Below are positions 46,501 through 58,500 of a stretch of DNA of 64,000 nucleotides, piece by piece. Numbering within the stretch: position 1 is the first letter of the stretch; every line of letters begins with the position of its first letter. The position numbers were made by a program, and so were the translations under genes. Source of the stretch: Antedon bifida (Eukaryota; Echinodermata; Crinoidea; Comatulida; Antedonidae); assembly GCA_963402885.1 (NCBI GenBank), contig OY727099.1, forward strand, positions 17,751,001 to 17,815,000, written 5' to 3'. The notes beneath the pieces are model-generated. The model searched no databases, was not told the DNA's origin, and worked only from the letters and a program-made list of their open reading frames with translations.

Positions 46501-49500
46501 CACCATATCTTTCAGTCAATTCCTTCATGGCAGCTGGATATCCAATATCAGCATCTAAGTATGAGTGTCCAACTACTATACTATTCGCCTCACCACCAGT
46601 AAATTGTTCTAAGTAAGATAACCTTTCATCATTGTCGCATACCTTCTCAATTCGTGCTTTGAATTGGCGTGTAAACCTTCTAAATTCTAGAACTTCGCCA
46701 GAAAATTTCTTTAATTCCAACCTTGGCTTCTGCGTGGTCATCAACATATGCGGATCCGGTTTCCTTACCATTTCTTTCCGAATTCCACTGTCATTATCTT
46801 GATTTCCACTATTTTCATATTCTCGGTTCACGTCACATATCCTCTTTCCTTCTTCTTGATTCCTTTTTGTTGGGTTATTAATGTCAAGAGCCTCAAAAGC
46901 TTCATCCAAAAATTTCTCCACAACAGACCTCCCGCTCAAGGGTGGTACTCCAAAGTTGGTTCCGCCTTCTCATAACATATGCTGGCTATCATCATCCTTA
47001 GAATAAACACTTTAATTACTTTTTCTTTCAAACTCAAAATCTTCTAAAACCTTTGATCTGGCTTCTGAAATTAAAATCTCTTCTTTAAGATTACTTTTTT
47101 CCTTTTCTTGTTTCAACTTAATTTCTTCTAATTCTATTTTTTGTCTTTCTTCAAATATTTTTTGTTTAACTACTGTATAAGCTCCGCCTTTCTTTGCTTG
47201 TCTCTCATTTCCAACATGGAGGATGATTTAGATTTAAATTAAATAGAAAAACATTTTTTTATTTTGTTGTTGAATATGCCATTTTAATATCATGTAGTTA
47301 TCCACTCTGACCAAAACTTGGATCAAAAAAAATAATTATTTACCTGAAAAAACTGTAATTTAAAGCAAAAAATAGTCAAATTGGCTGCCAGATTAAAACT
47401 ACAAAATAACCTATTCAAAGTCTGATGTAATTAAATCTTCATTTTTCATGTTTTTGGGACGTCTATCTAATTACAATCAACTTACATCAAAATAAAGAGA
47501 CATTGGTTTATACATTGATACCAACAATTATCAGCAAGGAAAACTGCACTTACAGATATTTGTGTTCCCTATCCCAAAATCGTCCAAAACTGTGGAACTG
47601 ATGGTATCTATATATAAATTTACGTAAGGGCAAAATCGGTAAATCGCGCGTAACTTCTAGCATGTTTACACGATGGTATATAAATTGGTACATAATGACG
47701 ATACTGATTTTTAACACCTAATGAAAACCATAATACTTTTGATGTTAAAGTAAGATAATTAGTTATTGACAATTAAAACGAATTTAGGTTCAACGATTTG
47801 CCCCAAATAGGGGTGTTTTCCGATCGTAGTATACACTGTCTAATAGATGTCCATCTTGGAAAAATACCCGCACACAATAATACGAGGATGCTTTGCATTT
47901 ACGTATCTCCTCTCCGTTAGGGATGAGAATATTTAATCTTGACATCGATTTTTGTGTTCACTGGATATAGGTAGGGATACATATAAAGATACCAAAAAAT
48001 GTACGTAGTGTAGACCTCTCATATCCCATGCACTGTATTTTGTTGCTTATAACCTGTTTTTCCTTTCAAACAATTTGCTAACCTTGATCTGTGTCCCTTC
48101 TAGGTGAAATTTTCTTTGAAGTTGTCTTTTCTATATATACTGGGTTGATGAAACAACTCGGTCACCATGTACGCAGTGAAAATTGTTGAACTATGGTCTA
48201 ATCGTATACTATAAAGGATATTACGTTTATAATTTACAGTCCCTTTCTTTTTTTATGCAAAAAATAAAAAATACTAAAATCAAATATTGAAAAGGTTATT
48301 AAAAAAATAATGATAATGAACGCAAATACAATAGCCGGTATCACAATCCGATCAAAGATCCCTCTGCGTATAATGTCATAAACCACATTTGTTGTTACAT
48401 AATACTAAAGACATAAGTTACTTACTCTAGATGTATAATCTAAAACAATACGGATAATAAAAACAAAATCTTATTTCGTTTCCCAAGGTGAGATTCGGTC
48501 TCCGTACCTTGAATGAAGACACGAGCACAGACCACCGAGCCATACACAACTGACTAAAAGTTGTAGAAAAATTCCTCCGTGTATTTACTATGCAGTAACC
48601 ACTTTGGTGCAAATAGATTATTACATACCGCAATGAATTATAATTTTTTACTATGATGATCATCTTTAAAAATGTAAAAAAATGATGCACTGTCAAACTA
48701 TATACTTTTAACTTTAATATATGCACTTTTGAAGGAAGAAAGTTAATGTTAATTGTTTGTTATTTCGGCCTAAGAAAATGTCATAATTTGTTTGATTGTC
48801 GAAATTAATTTAAAAAAATTTAAAATGCAATTAATGATGACTTAATCAACTTTTGTTCTCTTAATTTAATAATAAATCATACATATGATACATACACTTC
48901 AAGAAAATGAAATAAAAAATAGGTGTTCCCGAGTATTCTGACAATCTATATTAATTTAAAAATTTAGCATATTTTCACCATTTTGTTAACTTACACGTGC
49001 GTAGCCTGTCACATTTGATGTGCTCGTATAACGCAAATTCGAATTGAAAAGTGAATAAAATATGATGATATTATTAAAGAAAGGTTGTACAACAGAAATC
49101 GGACAAAAAGAGTGCGCATTAACGTTTAACGCACAGTGCGCGTGCAAAAATCTGCTCACTCATGGCAATTTTTTAAGCGCTTAAAATTACCTGAAACGTA
49201 CTCTAATTTCATCGAAAATTAATTTTGACAATTTTAAGCGCGCGTACGCATGCGTTATATGCCATATGATGAAATATGACCTGAAATTTATGAGTACAAA
49301 ATTTTGTTTAAAAGTGATTCCTGCTTGTGAAGATATGATTACAAACGTGATTTCGTTAAATCGCGCGTAATTTTGATTGCGCACCGTGAAAACATAACCA
49401 CATCGATTCCTGGCAATAAGGAATATAATATAAGAATATATAAATTGACTTAGCTAGATGAAACTGATATCAAGATAATTGACGGACAAAATAGTGCTAA

Positions 49501-52500
49501 GGAAAGAATAAATAAATAAATAAAGAAAGAAATAAATAAAGATCCTGACAGAATCAAGAGGTTATATGCATGATAATGCATATAACCTAATAAATAAATA
49601 AAGATCCTGACAGAATAATTTGATATACCGTAGTGTAATAAATTGACCTTTGACCTAGACTCCAAAGGCAAAATTAAATTAGTTATTCTGAATCTTAATT
49701 ATAATGTTTATATGTGTTTAAAACATTCTTTACAAAAAACTTAGTGGTTAAAGAGATAATTAGGGACAAAGTTTTTAAATGGCAGCCATTTTGAATTTAT
49801 GGAAAATACGTAATTAATAATAAACAAATAGATTTTAGATACTAATATCTATATAGGCATATAGTTTAGTATGTTTTAACAAAAAAAAAAAACATTTTTG
49901 GACTGAAAAAGCTTTACTACCTATTTCTATATTACAAATAACATGAGAAAATGCAAATTTCAACCATATTATCTAGAAACACTACACAGAAATTAGATGA
50001 TTCCTCATGATAATTTTAATGGAAACAGCAATAGCAACCATTCAACCAACCATGCCTGCACCATGGTTGCATTTGAAGCGTTGCCATCGGAGTTATAGCC
50101 CTTTGAAAAACATAAAATGTATAAAATTCCTGAAAACACCCCTAAGAAAAATAATGGTATCTCCTAAATTCAATAATTGATTTACGTAAATTTTTGTTTT
50201 ACATTAGAGCAAGATTGGTACAAAAAGATTTCACAAAAACAATTCACAAATTCTTTTTCGAAAAAAGGGCAAAATTCACATGCCAAAATCGGGTAAAATT
50301 TGCATTTTTTGGGGAGGGGGGGTGTGGGAATCCCACACCTGTTACCATGGCAACCATTACTTTTTTTTTCTAAAATGTTTCAGTTTTGTTATATTTATCT
50401 AAAGTGTGATTATAAGTATGAAGAAATCCATTTTTTGGCTTTTGGCCACTTTTTAATGAAATAGGTCGATATTTGTAGTCAACCGCTCTTAAAATTATTA
50501 ATTGATTGCAATTGATTATACAGTAGTTATTAGAATTTATTACTGTACCAGAAGTACCTTCGTTGGGGACTTCCTCCTAACATTCACATTAAACGCAAAA
50601 AATGTTATCCTATTGTTAGTCGCATATGTTTTATTACCGGCGGAATAATATAGGCTACAATCCTTGGTTTGCTAACGCACTATAGAGTGACATTTCCGGC
50701 GAACTAGAGGTTCCATTTATCTTGAATTTAATGTGCGAGAGTACCATAATTGCGGCCATCTATGGGTATCATTTAACAATTCGCTTCGGCACAAGACCCC
50801 ATCAGTGTCAGCCCTGGACTCTTTGGGCAACCCTGTTAAAATAGTCCTGCGACCGCACTTGGACTTAATAATATATAACACCTGCATCCTATTAATAATA
50901 ATAATAATAATAACTGGTACTTGATATAGCGCATTATGCTGAAAGCCTCAATGCGCTTTACAAAGACAGAAAATTTTGAAAAATTACAAATTAAAAAGGT
51001 GGGTTTTGAGGAGAGATTTGAAGACACTGGTGGAAGTAGCCTGACGGATTTCATTCCTATTTAGGAATGATACCAATGTTATACGCCCTGCCCTTCATCT
51101 TTTAATTTTTAATGTAGCTCTACAGGGTATCCTACAGGATACATGTACTGTTATCTGTTTTTAAATGTAAGTTCACATAATTCTGTACCAAAATATAAAG
51201 AGGACTCACATTTGAGAGCCATATTCTAAAAAATGTTGGAATAAAACATGCTATTGATTACATTATAGAAATCATTTACCATAAGACTGTGGCAACACAA
51301 ATCTCCATTTAAAATGTGTACCCATGCCACTTTCAGGGCAAATTCTATCCATATGTACCTGCTGAAGGATACTATCCAAGATTCTGGAATCCGTTTGTAT
51401 GGTTAGACATCAATAATATTGGAAGACAATGGGATGTTATTGGGTCAACAGTAAGTATCATATATTTTAGTAGTGATCTTCCTAGTTCCGAATACCATTA
51501 TTTCCATAATTAGTGTGCTACTTTAAAATATGTTTGTGATTCAATATGTATGGCTAAAATTGTTTAAACTGCAGTTTGAATGACATAATTTTAATAATTT
51601 TAATCAGATTCCATCTTCTGCACCATGGGAATGTCCAAATGCTGAAGAACTAGATAAAATGACAATGCAACAGTGGATAGATGAGAATACATGGACTAAG
51701 TAAGATAATTAATGCTTTAATGTTACTTTCTGTACGAACAATCTGATACTAAATCGTGATAGATTCTATACTAGTGAATTATTCATGAATATCTTCGTAA
51801 TGTATATTTACTGGATTCATTTTGGGCTATAGGCCTAGTATCGTACTCCTAATAATGAGTGCCTGATTTGTCACAATGATATAATGCTACATGGCATACT
51901 GTTTTTTAGGAAAGCAGTATCAAGACATATTTATATAAGGTTTTATAATCTATTCCTTACAGGACTGGTAATCGTTTCTGTACACACATGGTTAGTCAAA
52001 TTTTAACAGCTGAGCCTCATGAGATGTCTGTTCTATTTTTCATGTGGTATATCAAGCAATGCGATGGGTTTCTACGAACATTTTCAGCAGAAAATGGAGG
52101 TCAGGTGAGTTTCTGTTTCATCTAGATGCTGGTTTATGTAATTATTCTGTCCTGGTAGTCCAAGAGCATTAGAGTTTGACCCGGACATTTCTGGTAACAA
52201 GCTGATTTTTTCAGAAAAGGTCCAGAACTATGATTGGAACATCATACTAGAAGTCTTGAAAAATCCTCCTTGTGCTCTCCGAGAAATCCAAGATGGCGTC
52301 CAAAATGTCCACCATTTTAATTGGTCTATAACTTTGTAACCGCTTGTCATAGATAATTGATTTTGGTGTCAAATAGTTCACAATATATACATTCATATTT
52401 GCTCTAATACAAAATTTTGTCAAAAAATGGCCACTACTGCTGTTTCTGGCAGTTTGACCTTTGACCTGGTCTTATCATATCTTGGTAATGGCTTGTCTTA

Positions 52501-55500
52501 GAGAAGTGAAATTAGGCCCAAATTGTTCAGAACATGCATATTTTTATTTGGTGTAATGAAATATTTTATCCTCTTTGCACCCATGATACCATATTGAGCA
52601 AAGTATCAGGAGCAACAGGACGTTCTGTTTCAATTGGTGCAAGAGACCCATCTTGCAATCTCCATCCCCATTCTGTAGGAGGAAGTGTATTGCCCATCCA
52701 ATCCTGAACTGTTAAATAAGTGCAGTACGAATGTTGCTTTGCTGCCGCACTAGTTGGAGGTAGACTGGCCAACTGAAATTCTGAACTTAGAGAACTACGA
52801 CTGATTACCCGTTTATATGCAATGTGTCGGTATTCATCAAGTGATTTAAATTGTTGGACTGCTCCATACAGTTTAAGTATGAACATTTCTCCAGCTTTTC
52901 TCACCTCGTCATGACTACTTGTAGTTGTGAACATGTCCATCACATCATATTCTTGTCTTTTATGAATCATGTTAAATGCTTTACGCTTTCCTTGTCGATA
53001 GATTGCAGAAACCGTGTCGCATCCTGTTACAGCATGTATAAACATCAAGTGATTCTTAGTGTCGCCTATAGTATTTTGAATTTCATTAATGTTGTAGACA
53101 GTTACAGGATTTTTGCAACATAACATGTACATATCTGTGGTAGGAGTTGCCCTAGACACCAACATGACAAGTACATCAGTGTCTGTACCAACGACAACAA
53201 CAGGGAGCTTTTCTGTCTCCGCTACAGTTAATGCTGTTGAAATGGCAAAATAGTGCACAAATTATCTATTTTAATTTATTCATTTTCAGAAACAAAAGTA
53301 TGAATCAATATAAATATACAATTATTATCATTTTGGAACATTTTGCAATTTTAATATCAGCTGCTGCTTTTACGGACTTACGAAAGTTGGAAAAGCTCTC
53401 AAAAACATTTATAAAAGCAGCAGCTGATATAAACTACTTAAACAATTATCAACATTAATTAAGCAAATAGCTTTAAAGTGGCGATCATTACATTATTACC
53501 TTACCTATCCTCTACGGGTCAAGTGTCCCATAAGGCTACAAGATGCTCTCTCCAGTCAGTTTCTAGCTTCAGCTCTAGCTTCATTCCATGATCTTCAGCC
53601 TAATTTATCTCTTTCCTTCTCCACTGTGCGCCTCCAGGTTGTTTTGCGTCGACCCATTTCGTTTCCCTTCTGAATAATGCAGTCATACAATGGCATTCAG
53701 GATTCATCCTCAGAACATGGCCTATCCACTTCCACCTTCTCATTTTCACTTCTTTTTTTAACTTTAGTTTTGGTAATTATTTCTGTGTTAGACATAACAT
53801 ATGGCCATCTGATTTTTAAGATTCGTCTTAAGCATTGAATTGAAAGATATCCAATTTCTTCTTGTCTCCCTCATTGATTTTCCATGTTTCGTAGCCATAA
53901 AGTAGTACAGATTTTACTAGTGAATTAAATAATCTTATTTTGGTTTTCAGTAAGTATTTGTTGGACTTCCATATCTGAGCTAGTTTCATAAATGACGTCA
54001 TTGCTTTCCGTATTCTACTATTGATGTCTTGACTACTAATAATGGCGCCTAGGTATGTGAATTTATTGACCTCATTTAGCTCCTGGTCGTCGATTTCAAT
54101 TTTATTCTTGCTGTTAATCCTTAATACTTCTGTTTTCTTTTTATTTATTTTAAGCCCTGTTTTTGCAGCGAATTCGTTTAGTTTTGTTGCCTTTGACTGC
54201 ATATTCTGAACATTAAATGAAAGGAGCGCAATGTCATCCGCAAAGTCTAAGTCCTCAAGTTTGGTCGTAAATTTCCATCGTATCCCGGTATTACTTCCAT
54301 CAGTTGTTTTCCTTATAATCTAGTCAACTGCACATCTCCCTGCTTCACTCCTGATTTGACTTCAAACCACTCTGACACTACTCCATCGTCTAAGATGGCA
54401 CACTTGCTTTCTTCATATAGAATCTTTATCAGTTTTATGATTTTATTTGGTATTCCATAGATTTCCAGGATTTTCCACAAACTTCTCTGTGCACTGAATC
54501 AAAAGGTTTTTCAAAATCCATGAAAATGATATATAAGGCAGAATGCCATTCTACAGCTTGTTCAACAATATTTCATAGGACAAATATTTGGTCCACCATG
54601 CTTCTGCCTTTTAAACCTGCTTGCTCATCTCTAATAGCATGTTGTCCAGCCCATTGTTTATTCTGCTTAATTACACTCTACCAAACACTTGCTAGGGGCA
54701 GAGGTAAGAGTTATGCCTCTCCAATTTCCACATTCGGTAAGGTCACCCTTCTTTGGTAATTCTATGATGAGCCCCTGTTTCCATGTTTTTGGACTACTTC
54801 TTTTTCCCATATTGTCTTAAATAAATCTTCAAGACATTCAATTGTTATGTTAATTCTTTAACTTTAATTTCATCTAAGCCACCACATATACCATTTTTCA
54901 TTTTCTGAACTGCAGTTCTGATCTCTGCTTTAGAAATATATATTCAGTTAAGATTTCATCTATGGTTGGATAGATAATATCTTCTGTATCATCTGCAACT
55001 GTGTGTTCTGGAGTAGGCCTGTTAAGAATCTCTTCAAAGTGCTCTCACCACCTCTCTCTCTTCTCTGCATCAGTTGCAGACCTGTCCTTTACTACATTGG
55101 TTACTTTCCTCTTTTCATTGCTTAACGTCTTTGTAATTTCGTACAATTCTCTCATTCTTCCAGCTGCTTTCTCGGCTTCCGTTGTCAGGTCGTCTGCCCA
55201 TTTCCTTTTATCTTTTCTCATGCTGTTCTTAACTTTCTTATCTGTATCTCTGTATCTCTCCATGAGATTTTGTTTAATTCTGTCTTACTTTGCTTGTTCA
55301 ATATTGCTCTTTAATTTTCTTCTTTGGCTTTTGTCCTTTTTTCTTGTAGCCAAGTACTTCTTTTGCAGTTTTCTTGTATGCAGTTATAATGCTAACTCCA
55401 TTTTTCTCCACATCTTCTCTTTCGCTGACATCTTTTAACACTTCAAATCTGTTATTTAGTTTGATTGAAAATTGCTTTCTCGTATTTGGATGTTCAAGTT

Positions 55501-58500
55501 TAGTGTCAAACTTAATCCTGCTACTAGTTTCAGTTTGATTTTTGTGCGAATTAGTTGATGGTCATTTGCGATAACAGGCACCTCTCATAACACGAGTGTC
55601 CCTTATGGATGATCTGTGTTGCCTACTAACTAGTATATGGTCTATTTTGTTGTGGGGATGTCCAGGTGTATTTGTGTATATTTCGGTGTGAAAAGATTGT
55701 ACCAGTTATCACCAAGTTGTTTAGACCACAATTGTCATCAAGTCTTTCTCTGTTATTGTTTCTTTTTCCAATGTCGTGTTTCCCCGGCCCTTATACTTCA
55801 TTTTCCTTTCCCACTTTTGCATTAAAATCTCCCATAAGTAGATCGTGTTTGTGCATGCTGTCCGTGACTGATTGCAACTGCTCATCAAAGTTGTCTTTCT
55901 CCTCTTTGGTTGCATCATTTGTTGGTGCATACGTTTGGATGATTGACAATTTCATGAATTTTGAGAAAAATCTTGCATATATAATTCTGCTATTTATTGT
56001 TTTCCATTGAGTAGTGATTTCTCTGCTTTCTTTGACATCATCAGTGCCACACCGTGACGATGTCCTTGAAAATATTATGCTCTCTCCAGTCTGACTTTTC
56101 CAAATCCTAGCCATCTGCATTCACTGACTCCCAGTATATCGATTTTGATTCCAACATTTGTAATTTCTTGTGGCTTGGTTATTGACGTCTTCAACCGCTG
56201 AACGTCCTTTCGGCTTTGGTCCAACAGTCTCATACTGTCCACAAATGTGATGTTATCATCAGCTGGTATTTGGACCGTCACGTCGCCAAAGCCTTCCTCA
56301 GTATTACTAACTGGTATCTGAGTTTCTCTTATAGTTTCCGTTACAAAAATGTTAACTGAACCGCAGTAGGTTTAATTTCGGGGTTTTCCTTCCCCTAGCC
56401 ATCGCCTCGTTAGCCTGACACAGGATGGTGTCAGTTTCCAGGGAGCACCACAGGGAGGTGATGTTGACTTGAGTGTTCTACGGTTCACCGAAAGACTACT
56501 AATTTTCACCCAAAGCTTGAGCTAGCCGGTCCTGACACTTGATGTTACAAATGTCAGGCGTCAGAACACCCCATGCTCGACCCATTACATTATTAACAAC
56601 ATTAAATTGTTGAAATTTACTCACCTTCAAAGAAATCTTTAATATCTCCGGTAGGAATACAGTTATACTTTACTCCAGTTTTGTATGTAACAAGAAAAAA
56701 AAAGTTCAAATCCAAATACTAAAACTATTCTGTATGGTAATAATTATAACATGTTAGTGACAAAAATATGAGTAAAGTTATTTCGGTTGGCCATCAAATC
56801 CTGTCTACATAATTGGTCAGATTAATATTCATGCAGATGATTTCACACTATAGTTTGCGCCTTATGTTCATTGAGACTATACAGTATGTATGTTTAGGAA
56901 TTCCAATGGAAATGAAAACTACATAGTGCCAGTGTAGGCCTAATGGATTATTTTATATACTGTACGCATATGTATATATATGTATATATATTTTATTATT
57001 TTTTGGGACCTGTACAGTTCGACAGAAACTCAGTGAAAAAGAATGTGAACAACCTACCTTTCTGTAATACTACTTTACAGTAAGATAATGATGAATTTTT
57101 ATAACTTTAGCAAAAGACGTGTTTTTATGAGCTTCAGACGTGTTTTTATGAGCTTCAGATGTGTTTTTATGAGCTCCTAGCTTGATGGCGTAAATCAGCA
57201 TATACACATTCCTAACGGTCTCATATCTTCATATTTTTACCTGTTGCAATTCCCTTCCCTTCAACTGTGATTTTATTATTGATGTCTTTACCTATAACTT
57301 TTAAATGAGTTTTTGTGAATATTATCGGTGCTTTACGGTTTACTGTTGTTTTGCTCTACGGATCTGTAATGTCTACAACAAAGGACGGAACAAAGCAATC
57401 TACTAGGCATTCCACATAGGTGGTACAGGCCACGAAGACGGAGATTCTACAATATGATGAGCTGGCAGCCATGATCAACAACAGCATTGCTATTGCCTTT
57501 AAAAGTAAGGAAATCAAGGATATCTTCGGATGCGTAATATCAGAGGTAAATTGAGTCCAAACTCACGCCACTTTTAGATCGGTTTGATAAAATCGAAAGT
57601 CGGCTCTTCGACATTGAGCTCGCAATGGTCGAAACCTCCAATCATCTTGATAAAATCAACGATCTTGAGCAAAATATCCAAGCACAGGATGCTGAATTAG
57701 ATTCATTGCAGCAATATAGTCGACTTAATTTCATCAGGGTATGTCGGAGAAAGAAGGAGAAAATACTGATGATCTAATAATTAATATGGTGAAGGATAAG
57801 CTGGATACTGATCTATCGTTCGATCACATAGATCCTTTGTAATTTACTTAAACTCAGAGACTGTTTTTGAACTTGTATACTATATTATACCGTTACTTGT
57901 ATTAATTGTTATTGTTCTTTGTTATGTTCAATGTTAATTCTGTTTATTCTCATTTAATGATAATCATAATGCTAATATTGACCCAGATCTTCAATTTTTT
58001 ACTGATTCTATGAATATATCTAATTATTTTCATCCAAGTGATTTTTCTAAATATACTAACGAAACTGATAATAAGAAAAGCTTTTCCACCATACACTTCA
58101 ATTCCAGAAGCCTTAGTCGTAATTTTGATTCGATTAATATTCTTTTAAATTCCTTAAATTTCAACTTTGATATAATTTCTATTACGGAAAGTTGGTTGAA
58201 GCATGACAGCCCTTTATTGCATATACCAAACTACTCTTTTATTTCTAAACACAGACATCTGAAAGTTGGCGGTGGTGTAGCAATGTTTGTTCGAAATGAA
58301 CTTTCATTCAGAGAAAGAGAAGATCTGTCAATCTTTTCACAGTTATTGTACTCGAACTGTACAGGATATGCATATCCCTCTTCATAAAAAAACATCATTT
58401 CAATATAACATAAGATTTAGTGGACCTAAACTATGGAATAAACTACCTTCAAATATTAAAGTTGCTGTATATCTAAGAAAAGCTTTTCATTTAAACTTTA

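Larger units (their letters stand above)
52566..56718 (-). pseudogene. Nested PIN/FEN-nuclease-like gene relic, antisense in MAO intron 6
   Basis: The main exon (about 53258-52566) encodes [37 protein letters not shown] and [20 protein letters not shown]. The spaced Asp residues of GTDTD and GCDT resemble PIN/XPG-type metal-binding positions; this is inferred, and the family is otherwise known to me only as uncharacterised multicopy proteins. A probable upstream exon at 56718-56625 encodes [18 protein letters not shown] and KDFFE, with donor GTGAGT in phase 1. That matches an acceptor at 53233, although an earlier start of the main exon is also possible. The C-terminus stops at MVSWVQRG, where a one-base loss from an expected MVSCGCK would explain the stop. 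The intron holds the RTE-like LINE. Likely a recent pseudogene. Confidence 0.65.

Noticed and set aside
44459-46939. Large minus-strand frames as host genes
   Set aside because: Zinc knuckles, protease, RT and RNase-H order identify a BEL/Pao retrotransposon.
48427-48726. 99-codon minus-strand frame as a gene
   Set aside because: It covers a tRNA-like SINE head and AT-rich flanks; no domain or splice context.
55001-55438. 145-codon plus-strand frame rich in Ser/Leu/Phe
   Set aside because: It is the antisense shadow of the RTE-like LINE linker region.
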